Translations under genes and position numbers: made by a program
Origin: Ignavibacteriales bacterium
GTDB lineage: Bacteria > Bacteroidota > Ignavibacteria > Ignavibacteriales > Ignavibacteriaceae
Direction: 5' to 3'
NCBI GenBank assembly: GCA_016709155.1
Contig: JADJEI010000001.1
Coordinates: 930,001 to 994,000 of the forward strand
Length of the DNA: 64,000 nucleotides
The notes under the pieces: generated by a model
What the model was told of the DNA's origin: nothing
What the model saw: only the letters and a program-made list of their open reading frames with translations
Databases searched by the model: none
Shown: positions 1-8,639 of the stretch, piece by piece
How positions within the stretch are numbered: position 1 is the first letter of the stretch
How the letters are laid out: each line of letters starts with the position of its first letter

Positions 1-1
1 C

Positions 2-1090
2 GCTGTTGTAAATGATAAAGGAGAATTAATAGGTATAAGCACGCTTACCGTTAAGGAAGGGCAGAACTTAAATTTTGCTATTCCGATTGATGATGTTCTA
101 AGTGTTGAAATTAGTTCATACTCAAAAAATGATGCATATAAAGAGTTTGAACTGTTTAATAAAGGATATGATGCTGCTAAAAAAGGTGACTATAAAAATG
201 CAGTTAAATATTTCACAAGTTATATTAAAAAATTTCCTAATGATGCAACAGCATATTATAATCGTGGTCTTGAAAAGTATTATTTAGAAGACTACAGAGG
301 GGCAATTCAGGATTACAACAGAGCGATTGAGATTAATCCGAATCTTGCAGCAGCATATAATAATCGTGGTCTTGCAAAAGCTAATTTAGAAGACTACAAA
401 GGAGCAATTCAAGATTACAACAAAGCGATTGAGATTGATCCTAATGATGCTGATGCATATTCTAATCGTGGGAAGGCAAAATACAGTTTAAAGAAGACTA
501 CAGAGGGGCAACTCAAGATTACAACAAAGCGATTGAGATTAATCCGAATCTTGCAGCAGCATATTATAATCGTGGTCTTGCAAAATACAGTTTAGAAGAC
601 TACAGAGGGCAATTCAAGATTACAACAAAGCGATTGAGATTAATCGAATCTTGCAGCAGCATATATTAATCGTGGTCTTGCAAAATATGATTTACAAGAC
701 TATAGAGGAGAAATTCAAGATTACAATAAAGCGATTGAGATTAATCCGAATCTTGCAGAAGCATATATTAATCGTAGTCTTGCAAAATATGATTTACAAG
801 ACTACAGTGGAGCAATTCAAGATTACAACAAAGCGATTGAGATTGATCCTAATTATAAAGCATATTATAATCGTGGTCTTGCAAAATACAGTTTACAAGA
901 CTACAGAGGGGCAATTCAAGATTACACCAAAGTGATTGAGATTGATCCTAATGATGCAACAGCATATTATAATCGTGGGATTGCAAAATATCTAATAGGA
1001 GATAAGTCCGGCGCTTGCTTAGATTGGAGTAAAGCAGGAGAATTAGGAGATGATGGTGCTTATGATTTGATTAAAGAATATTGTCATTGA
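2..1090 (+). pseudogene. trypsin-like protease / TPR-repeat protein, 5'-truncated, frameshifted
   Basis: The gene enters from the left edge. The first ~38 residues (VVNDKGELIGISTL..., FAIPIDDVL) match the end of an S1C/HtrA-type trypsin-like domain. They are followed by about eight TPR units of 34 residues encoded by near-identical 102-bp repeats (AIQDYNKAIEIDPN, AYYNRGLAKY), ending at the stop at 1088. Relative to the repeat consensus there is a 2-nt insertion near 490, a 1-nt loss near 608 (gggg to ggg) and a 1-nt loss near 645 (cc to c). These sum to zero, so the start and end share one frame, but a TAG at 593 interrupts it. Errors in the repeat array are as likely as true decay. The 651-935 open frame is an out-of-frame reading of the repeats. 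Confidence 0.7.
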
Positions 1091-1182
1091 TATTATCGTT
1101 GCACTCATATTTCTTATATCTTTGATTGCATCAAAGGAGTATCAATATTTAAAATATTTATTAAAAATTAAGAAGTGATAAA

Positions 1183-1608
1183 ATGAAAAAATTATTAAGT
1201 TTCTTACAAAATCATATATTCAAAATTTTCATCCTCCTTTTTTTAATTTACATTATCATTAGAATTGAAGTAATAAACAATAAAATTAATAGTATTGAAA
1301 CTTTCGTTTCAATTCTGAATAATGATTTATCCTCTATAGAGAGAACGGTAGACGACATTGATTCTAAAGTTGATGATATTAGATCTAAATTTGGCGACAT
1401 GCCCAAATTGTTAGGTCTGAAAGATGTAACATTCAACCACAAACCTTATGAGCCTAAAGAACAGCCAAAGAAGATGTTAAATAGAGACTTTAATAGCATT
1501 AAAAAAAGGGTTCAATATAAACTCAAATCTGCGTTACGTAATGCACTTTCCACTTTAATAGCATTAAAAGGGTTCAATATGGCAAACACCAATAAAATGG
1601 AACAGTGA
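1183..1608 (+). CDS. hypothetical protein, N-terminal membrane segment plus coiled coil
   Basis: A 141-residue protein with one hydrophobic helix at residues ~13-30 (IFILLFLIYIIIRIEV). A heptad-like stretch follows (INNKINSIETFVSILNNDLSSIERTVDDIDSKVDDI, ~residues 31-66), and then a basic tail. It is probably anchored in the inner membrane with a coiled-coil domain outside or inside. Lysine/asparagine-rich composition matches its neighbours. It lies 25 nt upstream of the HEPN gene, so the two may be co-transcribed. I recognise no family. Confidence 0.55.
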   Translation: MKKLLSFLQNHIFKIFILLFLIYIIIRIEVINNKINSIETFVSILNNDLSSIERTVDDIDSKVDDIRSKFGDMPKLLGLKDVTFNHKPYEPKEQPKKMLNRDFNSIKKRVQYKLKSALRNALSTLIALKGFNMANTNKMEQ

Positions 1609-1633
1609 TAAAAAAACTAATTAGGAAACTAAA

Positions 1634-2450
1634 TTGAAACCTTATGATTTATTTAATAAAAAACTATACGAATTAATTCAAGAATGTCTCAGAGGTCAAA
1701 TTCATTATAGAATTTGGAAAAGGTTAAATGAAAGTTTTGAGAAGGAAAAAACACAATTGAATTATTCCCCCTATTCTTTGAGTTCACTGCCGAAGCTCAT
1801 TTTAACTGCACAAGATTACATTTATTTAGAATTATTGACGACACTAAAGGCGCTAACTCAATTAAAGCGCTTGTTGAATTTGCTGAAAAACATCCAGAAT
1901 TTTTTAGTAGTGAAATTCGGTTTAAAGACGTTATCCAAAGGCATAAGAAATTACTTAAGGAAGCCAAACCCAAAATAGATATACTGCTTAAACAACGTCA
2001 TAAGCATTTCATTCATAAATCGAATGAGTATTTAATTAGCGGTTATGATAACCTCTATAAAGAATACAAATCATCATACCTTGATTATTTTGAACTCCTC
2101 GAATTAATCGGTAGAATGTTAAATGAATATTTAGAAAACCTGAAAGGAGAATCTTATTTTTTCAGTGTGATGGATGAGCAGCAGGAATTTGATGCGCTAA
2201 TAAATTCTTTGAATAAAGGGACTGAAATTATAGAAAAGACGAATTTATCGGATCAGACGGAGAAGCAGATGAAATTATCGGAGGAACAAATCCAGCAGAA
2301 CTCGAAAAACTTAAAGAAATCTCTGATACTGTTGGGGAGTTTGGACAAAGACCTGCTACAGGAGTTGAAGGAATTAGCTCCGATATACAAGAACCTAAAG
2401 CAAAAAGCGATTCAGAAGGACAAAGAAATGAAGCAATCTCAAAAGTCTAA
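1634..2450 (+). pseudogene. HEPN-domain protein, AbiU2-like, frameshifted
   Basis: A TTG start (RBS AGGAAA at 1623) opens a frame whose real continuation is reached by restoring one C in the run at ~1766. It then reads FFEFTAEAHFNCTRLHLFR, a conserved core of AbiU2-type HEPN proteins, followed by RHKHFIH (~residue 120), an Rx5H fit to the HEPN RNase motif Rx4-6H. A second one-base loss in the A run at ~2236 leads to an acidic tail ending at a TAA at 2448, 20 nt before the next ATG. Read this way the product is ~270 residues. AbiU2 proteins are abortive-infection or toxin-like RNases in known systems; activity here is inferred. No obvious MNT antitoxin partner is adjacent. The exact C-terminus is uncertain because the uncorrected frame also runs on to 2724. 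Confidence 0.6.
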
Positions 2451-2469
2451 AAATGTAGGGATACAAAAT

Positions 2470-2724
2470 ATGATTACAAAAGAACAAGCAATTGAAATAG
2501 CAAAAAATATTATCCCAGATATAGAAGAAAGAATCTATAAAGTTTCACTGGAAAAACCAGAAGGAGTAGCAATGTATGGTGGTGTTCCTGATGGTTGCTG
2601 GTATATCATTTATTCTTATCAGCCCAAAAAATCTGGTGATTTAACAAATCTCTCAAGAGCAATTTTTATTAATAAAAATTCCGGGGAAATAGTCTATAAT
2701 GATGTATTGAACGATGAAGGATAA
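2470..2724 (+). CDS. small PepSY-like protein
   Basis: An 84-residue protein from an ATG at 2470 with a weak upstream GTAGGG. It begins MITKEQAIEIAKNIIP and ends AIFINKNSGEIVYNDVLNDEG. The pattern 'helix, GCWYIIYSY, strand, INKNSGEIV' is that of PepSY-like or YcdB-like small domains, in which the last strand carries a K/D-x-x-TGEI motif. The same frame is open upstream, so it could be read as the C-terminus of the previous gene. I prefer a separate gene because restoring the HEPN frame gives a stop 20 nt before this ATG. No signal peptide is seen and the function is unknown. Confidence 0.45.
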   Translation: MITKEQAIEIAKNIIPDIEERIYKVSLEKPEGVAMYGGVPDGCWYIIYSYQPKKSGDLTNLSRAIFINKNSGEIVYNDVLNDEG

Positions 2725-2726
2725 GA

Positions 2727-3488
2727 ATGGATTTTTCAAAATATAAACTACGGTTAAATAGAAACAATATTATTCTTATTGCATTTCTTTTACCTGCACT
2801 TATAGTATCTCTTTTTCCACCTTTTGAATGGGGCAAGGAGAAATTAAAAACTTTGAGTGAGAGAAGATCAAATTCAATTATTGATGAACTTCCTATTAAA
2901 TGTTATGATTTAGTTTTTAATAGCAATAAAAAGTATTTCAAAATTGGCGATTATAATTTTGAGAAAAAGTATTACCCAGTGGATTACAAAAGGTTAAATA
3001 AAATACTCGGAGATGCACTAAGTTATAGGTATGAAAGTGGCGTTGATACTTTCAAATCAAACTTCAGATTAGCTTATAAAAAGACTAAGGAAATGCTATT
3101 GGAAGAAATTAAAACAAAAGAGACGATCAATAAATCAAATAATAGTAAAAAAAATGATGATGATTCCTATCGCACTGTTCGCCAAAGAATAAAACAAATA
3201 CAATTTAATAATTTTGATTGGAGCGAAATGGAGAATGACTACTTTATAAAACAATCTAAAAATTACAAAGAGATAAAAAACGATTTTGAAAAGAATCCCA
3301 AAGAATGGACAACAAGGATTGAATCACATATAGACAGCGTTAAGATTTACAGACTATACAATATTAAAAAACCTGAATATTATTTACTGAACAGAGAGAT
3401 TTTAACATTAGAGTTAATCATCAACTATATTTTGTCATTCTTTGTGGGTATTGGTTTAAGTTTTATTATTGCAAAAATTAGAAAGTAG
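2727..3488 (+). CDS. hypothetical membrane protein with two terminal TM helices
   Basis: A 253-residue protein starting 2 nt after the preceding stop, so probably translationally linked to it. Hydrophobic helices lie at residues ~14-31 (NIILIAFLLPALIVSLFPP) and ~228-250 (ELIINYILSFFVGIGLSFIIA). Between them is a charged soluble domain of ~190 residues rich in K, N, E and aromatic residues. The topology suggests a large extracytoplasmic or cytoplasmic loop held by two helices. No family recognised. Confidence 0.55.
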   Translation: MDFSKYKLRLNRNNIILIAFLLPALIVSLFPPFEWGKEKLKTLSERRSNSIIDELPIKCYDLVFNSNKKYFKIGDYNFEKKYYPVDYKRLNKILGDALSYRYESGVDTFKSNFRLAYKKTKEMLLEEIKTKETINKSNNSKKNDDDSYRTVRQRIKQIQFNNFDWSEMENDYFIKQSKNYKEIKNDFEKNPKEWTTRIESHIDSVKIYRLYNIKKPEYYLLNREILTLELIINYILSFFVGIGLSFIIAKIRK

Positions 3489-3645
3489 TTTGATGAAAAA
3501 ATCTCTGATAGAATTTATTTAATTATAACGAATATTTTAATTTATATATGAATAAACTCATTTGATAATTAAACCCACTTGAGTTTTTAAGTGTAAAATT
3601 ATAATTTTATTATGAACTTATTAATAATTGCCAATAAAAGTTTCA

Positions 3646-3710
3646 TCCTTCACTTGTGTCCCTTTAGGGAGGCTGTGGCAACAGCTACTAACACAGGTGA
3701 GGGATTTTTT
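3646..3710 (+). terminator. three-way-junction hairpin with T run (terminator or attenuator)
   Basis: A 14-bp outer stem (3646-3659 with 3691-3704, two G-U pairs) encloses two small hairpins, CCC/GGG (3660-3669) and a 6-bp stem with GGCA loop (3671-3686). The outer stem is followed directly by TTTTTT (3705-3710). The fold is that of an intrinsic terminator with a branched head. It ends only 17 nt before the ATG at 3728, a position typical of a leader attenuator, but it also lies ~160 nt past the stop of the upstream gene. Regulatory function is inference. Confidence 0.55.
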
Positions 3711-3727
3711 ATTAGTGAGATGAAAAA

Positions 3728-4520
3728 ATGGATAATGTAGTCCAATATTTCTTAGATAATCCACAACCTAAATATTTTACTCTTAAGGATATAGCAAATA
3801 GAAATAAAAAATCTAATGATTTAAAAGGGGAAATACCAAGAATAGATTATCAGCATCTTCGATTGGGTTCATTTCGAGCCTTTATGCCAAAAGACATATA
3901 ATTTAGTTCTTGAAATAGTTGAGAATTTCATCTCTGAACTCAAGACTGATTATTATTTTATCGACAGCAGGAATAATAGTCTCATTGGAGATGCTATACG
4001 TGATTATTTTTTATTAACCATATATAAAAAAATAGAAAAGGATGAGACTTTTAGAAAAAACATTGGAGATTATGAAAGAGACGCTAATAAAGGAGATTTA
4101 GCCAAAATAATAAAAGCATTCCATAAAGACTTATTATATTTTCAGCTTGAAGATTATTTCAAGCTTCTTAGAATGTCCTCATTATTTTTTATTACTAAAA
4201 ATAATCAAAAAGAAATTATGCAAAAAAGCTTGGCATCTACAAACCATATAAACCACAGGGAAACAAATATTCTGAAGAACGTGAGATAATTTATGCTTTT
4301 ATACCTGCTATGCAATTAAGATTAATCGAAGAGTATGGGGGCATTAAAAATGGAAAATCTGATAAAAAAACTGCGGTATATAAGGCAATAAAACAATTGA
4401 AATTTAGGAAGGTAATTTCAAAGGAACACACTAGACAAAGTATATGATGGATTTCTTAAATATAATCCCGACAAGGTATATCAAGATTTAATAAAAGAGG
4501 CACAAACCAAAAAAGACTGA
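3728..4520 (+). pseudogene. hypothetical protein, frameshifted
   Basis: The reading starts MDNVVQYFLDNPQPKYFTLKDIANRNK. It must change frame near ~3855 to reach a long open stretch (NLVLEIVENFISELKTDYYF ... DYFKLLRMSSLFFITK), again near ~4230 (KLGIYKPYKPQGNKYSEER), and near ~4430 to finish at a TGA at 4518. The joined product would be ~264 residues, soluble and lysine-rich, with no family I recognise. The breaks sit in or beside short homopolymers. It follows the attenuator-like hairpin at 3646-3710. Confidence 0.5.
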
Positions 4521-4670
4521 AGTTTCATTTTTTAACGAGGCATACTGTTTCAAACCGAAAATAACCCACCAAAAATAATTTGTCCACTTCCGCCCAAAAA
4601 AGAATAAAATAGTTTTAGCAATAGACATAATAAGTTGACTTAAATAAAAAGTTTACAATGATTTTGAAAT

Positions 4671-4712
4671 GCCGGTTGTCTATTGCATAAGACTTTCCGG
4701 CTTTTCTTTTTT
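4671..4712 (+). terminator. hairpin with T run
   Basis: GCCGG (4671) pairs with CCGGC (ending 4701), and an inner GTC pairs with GAC across a TATTGCATAA loop. A T-rich run (4702-4712) follows. This is a plausible intrinsic terminator about 150 nt past the frameshifted gene and 54 nt before the next ATG, so it could equally be a leader element for the 4766 gene. Confidence 0.5.
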
Positions 4713-4765
4713 AAAAAATTGTCGGTCTGAAGTTCAGAATCAGCCGGCAATAAAGGATTTTTCAA

Positions 4766-5182
4766 ATGCAAAATACACAAACCAGTTTTGTCAATCAATT
4801 GATTGAAAAGCAACTGCGCAATGGCAGAATAGCTATTTATACGAAGGTCAATAACTTTAAGTGTGGTGAACTCGACCTGAATGATTCAACTTTTTATTGT
4901 GCTCATCGCAGCTCGAAAAATATTATGAGAATGTTTAATAATGGCTTAGGCATTAATGAGCAGATATTATCTCTATACAATTTTACATTCATCGTAATTC
5001 CATTCAATGATTCCGTATTAAAGACAAGCAGAATTAAATGGTTAAAAGAGGGAATTCTAAGTCCATTCTATAATACCTCAGTTGACCGACAAATCATACT
5101 ACCGCTCAACAAGATCAACCTCCAGGAATCATTTCCGGTTCAAGATCAATCACAGCTAACACTTTTTCAAGGATTGGGTTAA
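4766..5182 (+). CDS. hypothetical protein, first gene of replication module
   Basis: A 138-residue protein starting at an ATG with AAAGGA 8 nt upstream. It begins MQNTQTSFVNQLIEKQLRNG and ends QDQSQLTLFQGLG. It is soluble, with a mixed alpha/beta look (IAIYTKVNNFKCGELDLND; NFTFIVIPFNDSV; a basic KTSRIKWLKEG stretch). Its stop codon overlaps the ATG of the next gene (TAATG), so the two are translationally coupled. It sits at the head of a string of genes leading to the primase-helicase. No family recognised. The C-terminal QLTLFQGLG somewhat resembles a clamp-binding QL.LF motif, which would suit a replication-linked protein, but this is only a resemblance. Confidence 0.5.
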   Translation: MQNTQTSFVNQLIEKQLRNGRIAIYTKVNNFKCGELDLNDSTFYCAHRSSKNIMRMFNNGLGINEQILSLYNFTFIVIPFNDSVLKTSRIKWLKEGILSPFYNTSVDRQIILPLNKINLQESFPVQDQSQLTLFQGLG

Positions 5183-5463
5183 TGGTAGATTCAGAACGAC
5201 AGATATTGAACAACTATTATGATAGCATCCGCCGTTTGTTACAAATAACAGAGGGTTATTATTCATCCTTTGATATAGCTTTCATAGAGACGGACAAAAT
5301 AGAAAGCGAAATAAAAAAATCTATCCTTAAAGCAATCAGAAAAATCCAGATAGATTTATTCTCTGCGCTTGATCTGATTGATATAATTCAAAGCACTGAA
5401 AATGAATTTGAACTTCAGAAACTTCTTGATAAGCAGCAGGAACATTTCGAGGAGGTGAGTTAA
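5182..5463 (+). CDS. small helical hypothetical protein
   Basis: 93 residues, predicted almost wholly helical (ILNNYYDSIRRLLQITEGYYSS; EIKKSILKAIRKIQIDLFSALDLIDII; FELQKLLDKQQEHFEEV). The start overlaps the stop of the upstream gene by one base. It ends with a strong Shine-Dalgarno sequence for the next gene, GGAGGTGAGT just before its TAA. Operon position suggests an accessory role in replication of the element. No family recognised. Confidence 0.5.
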   Translation: MVDSERQILNNYYDSIRRLLQITEGYYSSFDIAFIETDKIESEIKKSILKAIRKIQIDLFSALDLIDIIQSTENEFELQKLLDKQQEHFEEVS

Positions 5464-6072
5464 TTGGATGGGTGGGTTAAACTTTGGCGGAAATCTATTG
5501 ATAGCGAAGTCTTTAGGAATCCTAATCTATGGAAAGTTTGGTGCTATTGCTTAATGAGAGCTACACACAAAAAGACTCAATTTAAGTTTAATGGAGAATA
5601 ATTTCCTTACAACCTGGACAATTTGTAACCGGAAGATTCGAAGGAGCAAAAGACTGTAAAATGGAGTCCTTCAACTTTTCGAAATCAAATAAGTAAGCTA
5701 AAAGCTGGTGGAAATCTGGACAACAAATCGGACAACAGAAAATCCATTATAACTATTGTTAATTGGGCTTCCTATCAAGCTGACCAAATAAAAGAGGACA
5801 GCACTTTGGCGGAAAACAGGACACAAACAAGAAGAAAGAATAAACTAATTGAATTAGCTAAATCTCTTATCGAATCAGTAAACAAAGAGACTTCTTTCTA
5901 CTCGATATTAAATAAATATTCAGTCTCGCTCGGTGAAGAAAAGATGCTGACTATTCTGAACGGCTGTCTTAATAGAGAAAACAAATTCCCGAATGAAAAT
6001 AGACTCGCTGCATATCTCGAAACGTGTGTAAGAATCCTGACCTGCGGGGCAAGAAAAGAAGCGGTCAAATAA
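5464..6072 (+). pseudogene. phage-type replication initiation protein, frameshifted
   Basis: A TTG start sits 6 nt after GGAGGTGA. The restored protein reads LDGWVKLWRKSIDSEVFRNPNLWKVW, then LQPGQFVTGRFEGAK, then STFRNQISKLK and SIITIVNWASYQ. This is the layout of the winged-helix N-domain of phage and ICE replication-initiation proteins (W.KL.RK...W.LW..., L..GQ...S...L, then I.N...YQ). A helical C-terminal domain ends at 6072. The frame is broken near 5601 (early TAA in GAGAATAATTTCC) and again near 5670 (one extra base before CCTTCAAC). The product would load or position the downstream helicase. It is directly upstream of the primase-helicase gene, which supports the assignment. Confidence 0.6.
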
Positions 6073-6109
6073 CAGAATCATTACCAGAACTTACAGGGAA
6101 GGAACCGCA

Positions 6110-6235
6110 ATGGTTATAAAGAAAAAATATTTTGCAAAGAATTCAAACCTTAAGGATATAATTTCAATATGGTTTGCTCTGCCACTAAAAGAAAAAGTCA
6201 TAATGATACTAAAACAATTTTATAGAGGATTTTAG
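6110..6235 (+). CDS. small basic hypothetical protein (41 aa)
   Basis: This short frame fits between the initiator and primase genes. It has an ATG at 6110 behind AGGGAAGGAA (spacing about 6) and ends TAG one base before the primase ATG. It reads MVIKKKYFAKNSNLKD and ends LKQFYRGF, basic and amphipathic. The good ribosome-binding site and exact fit to the gap support it. The primase Shine-Dalgarno (GAGG at 6225) lies inside it. No family. Confidence 0.45.
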   Translation: MVIKKKYFAKNSNLKDIISIWFALPLKEKVIMILKQFYRGF

Positions 6236-6236
6236 A

Positions 6237-8060
6237 ATGTCGAATCAATTAAAAGATTATTGCTATGCCGAATTCGTTACAGGCGGAATTCAAAACAGAA
6301 ATAAGATTTACCGCCTAAATGAATTTAAGTTGAACGGTATTCGTAAAGATTGTTACAGGTCTTTATTCCTGTATAACGAAGAATTAAAATTTTATGTTGA
6401 AAAAACGGGCTCGATAAAAGGTTATGCAGGTAAACATATTTCTGATTCATTAGTTTTTGATTTTGATGGTGAAGACCTTGAAGCTGTTAAAAACGAAACT
6501 TACAAATTCATAATGTATCTCTATCATACTTTTGATATTCCATTTGAATATTTAAGAATTGCATTCTCCGGCTTAAAAGGTTTTCACATTTCCATTCCTA
6601 TGAATGCAATCTGTGATAATCCTCAGCCCAAAGAAGATTTCTATAAAACTTATAAAAATATTGCTGAAGACCTTTCAACAGATTTTAAGTTTATTGATGC
6701 AACGATCTATGAATCTAAAAGATTATTCCGTATGATGAATACGATTAATAGTAAGTCCGGTCTTTATAAAATCCCTTTAATATATGATGAGTTAGATGGC
6801 TTCAGTATTAATGAAATAAAAGAGCTTGCAAAGAACCCAAGAACCATTGAGCAATTACCTATTTCAGAAATTGCAGTGGTCAAACCTCTGAATGAGCTAT
6901 ATCTAAAATGGATTAACATAAACACCCAAACCTTAACACCACCCCGCAACGCCGTAAAGCAGAACAAAGAGGGGCAGAAACCCAAGCGTGATGAAATACT
7001 TGACCTTCTGACAGATGGCGCTCCAGAGGGCAACAGGCACAGTGCATTGATAAGAATAACAGGTGCATTAAGGAAAAAGAATCTTGATTATGATTTTATT
7101 CTTGAAATACTCCGGCAATGGAATGAGAAAAATTCACCTCCCTTGAATGATGCAAGGTTAGAAGCAGAATCCTTAAGAGTTTTTAATGATAGTTTTTTGT
7201 CTCAGGAACAGCCCGAAATTTATTCTCTTAGAGATGCAGGCAGGAAATACAGCGAATACATATCTCAGATAGATCATTGCAAGGTTAAGACCGGATTTAA
7301 TTCAATTGATAATAAGATAAGAGGACTGATGCCCGGTGAAACTTGCTGCATACTTGGGAAAACTTCAGTAGGCAAAAGTGCATTTTTACAGAATATAGGA
7401 TTGAACTATGCGAAGTCATCCGGCGAACCAATTCTCTTTTTCTCAATGGAAATGCCTCTCACCTCAGTCTATGAAAGAACTTTACAAATAGAAACGGGGC
7501 TGTGCGGTTATGATATTGAGAACGCAGTCAAACGAAATGATCAGGATATTCAAATCAAAGCCGATATTATATTTAATCAGTTACCTAACTTTTACATCAT
7601 CACTAAAAGCGGACTGAACCTTGAGCAGATTGAACATCTTATTTCATTTGCGGAACAAAATATTTATCATCGAAAATCAGGATTAGTTTTAATTGATTAT
7701 TTAGGACTTGTCAAATCAAGCGGAAAAGATTTATACGAACAAACCTCCAGGGTTGCAAGGGGTATGAAAGACTTAGCAAAAGAATTAAATGTTCCTGTTA
7801 TCTATCTAAGTCAGGTTACAAAGCAATATACAGAGTATGACGAGCTTCAGATCAACAGCGCAAGAGATTCCGGTTCAGTGGATGAAGCAAGTGATTTCGT
7901 TTTAGCGTTATGGAAAGAAAAGGATAAAAGACTTGACGCTGATCAAACCGATATTCCTCAAATGCTGGGAATTCTTAAAAACCGTAAGGGTGGATTAGGA
8001 AAAACTAAGATTGAAATGGATAAGAGAAGTCTTAGGATAAAAGAATCTGAATTGAAATAA
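6237..8060 (+). CDS. AEP primase (PrimPol)-DnaB-like helicase fusion
   Basis: A 607-residue replication protein. Residues ~1-215 form an archaeo-eukaryotic primase domain with three motifs: VFDFDGED (metal-binding DxD), FSGLKGFHISI (sGxKGxHl) and RLFRMMNTINSKSGLYKIPL (RLxR...nsKsGlyKiPl). Residues ~250-310 resemble a primase C-terminal PriCT domain (GAPEGNRHSALIRITGALRKK). Residues ~345-600 are a RecA/DnaB-type helicase with Walker A GKTSVGKSA, Walker B LVLIDYLGL and motif VIYLSQVTKQ. Such fusions replicate phages, plasmids and integrative elements, synthesising primers and unwinding DNA in one chain. The preceding initiator-like gene and following tiny genes complete a replication module. 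The frame is intact. Confidence 0.85.
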   Translation: MSNQLKDYCYAEFVTGGIQNRNKIYRLNEFKLNGIRKDCYRSLFLYNEELKFYVEKTGSIKGYAGKHISDSLVFDFDGEDLEAVKNETYKFIMYLYHTFDIPFEYLRIAFSGLKGFHISIPMNAICDNPQPKEDFYKTYKNIAEDLSTDFKFIDATIYESKRLFRMMNTINSKSGLYKIPLIYDELDGFSINEIKELAKNPRTIEQLPISEIAVVKPLNELYLKWININTQTLTPPRNAVKQNKEGQKPKRDEILDLLTDGAPEGNRHSALIRITGALRKKNLDYDFILEILRQWNEKNSPPLNDARLEAESLRVFNDSFLSQEQPEIYSLRDAGRKYSEYISQIDHCKVKTGFNSIDNKIRGLMPGETCCILGKTSVGKSAFLQNIGLNYAKSSGEPILFFSMEMPLTSVYERTLQIETGLCGYDIENAVKRNDQDIQIKADIIFNQLPNFYIITKSGLNLEQIEHLISFAEQNIYHRKSGLVLIDYLGLVKSSGKDLYEQTSRVARGMKDLAKELNVPVIYLSQVTKQYTEYDELQINSARDSGSVDEASDFVLALWKEKDKRLDADQTDIPQMLGILKNRKGGLGKTKIEMDKRSLRIKESELK

Positions 8061-8104
8061 TTATACAAAAATAAGAACGATATATTTATCAAAAAGAGGT
8101 TAAT

Positions 8105-8395
8105 ATGAAGCAAAAATTAAATCAAAATTCTCTGCAAGTAGTTGAAGTAAAGGAAATTCCAGAAACTCCCGGCAGGTTAAGATTGTTTACCCGTGATGTA
8201 AGGTATCTAAAAGTAAAGGATGTAAAGCGAGCATATTCAAAATTGATTCAGGATTACTGCAAGGGCTTAGTCACTAATGAGGATGCGAAAACAGTTACAT
8301 ATATGTTCAGCGGCTACCTTCAGCTTATAAGAGATGTTGAGTTTGAGGATAGATTGAAAGAAGTAGAGGAGAAAATAAGTGATGAGAAATTATGA
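8105..8395 (+). CDS. small hypothetical protein
   Basis: 96 residues. An ATG at 8105 follows AAAAAGAGGTT. Charged and helical, it begins MKQKLNQNSLQVVEVKEIPE and contains DVRYLKVKDVKRAYSKLIQDYCKG and TYMFSGYLQLIRDVE. It ends EKISDEKL, and these last codons overlap the start of the next gene in another frame. Sequences of the form 'tPGRL.LFtrd...' occur in small proteins of phages and integrated elements, but I cannot name a family. It is probably co-transcribed with the primase-helicase, 44 nt upstream. Confidence 0.5.
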   Translation: MKQKLNQNSLQVVEVKEIPETPGRLRLFTRDVRYLKVKDVKRAYSKLIQDYCKGLVTNEDAKTVTYMFSGYLQLIRDVEFEDRLKEVEEKISDEKL

Positions 8396-8639
8396 AATCC
8401 GGCTGGAGAAACTTAGAAAAAAAATAATTCCTAAAAATGATTCCAGAGTCTTTAGCATTGATGAAGTCAATTCAGCAATTTCGGCAATTGAAGAATACAA
8501 CCTTGAAACGGGAAAAAGTGTGACGATTGAAGAAATAATTAAGCGGGCGCAAAATATTCCTGAATTGCCGGATGACGATTTGAAGGAATTAAGCTACTTG
8601 TTAAAACATATTTTTAGGACTCCTGATGAAAAACTATGA
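8382..8639 (+). CDS. small hypothetical protein, duplicated N-terminus
   Basis: About 85 residues. An ATG at 8382 (or a GTG at 8379) overlaps the end of the previous gene, with AGGAGA ~10 nt upstream. It begins MRNYEIRLEKLRKKI and ends TPDEKL. The start MRNYEIRLEKL matches the start of the following gene (MKNYESRISKLE), and both starts lie inside the DEKL-stop codons of the gene before. The middle (SIDEVNSAISAIEEYNLETGKSVTIEEII) looks helical. Function unknown. Confidence 0.5.
   Translation: MRNYEIRLEKLRKKIIPKNDSRVFSIDEVNSAISAIEEYNLETGKSVTIEEIIKRAQNIPELPDDDLKELSYLLKHIFRTPDEKL

Noticed and set aside
2..1090. 102-bp tandem repeats as a CRISPR or minisatellite locus; the 651-935 frame as a gene.
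   Set aside because: The repeats translate as 34-residue TPR units; the 651-935 frame is an out-of-frame reading of them.
3646..3710. An integron attC site.
   Set aside because: The RYYYAAC/GTTRRRY core pairs are missing, and the stem ends in a T run as in terminators.
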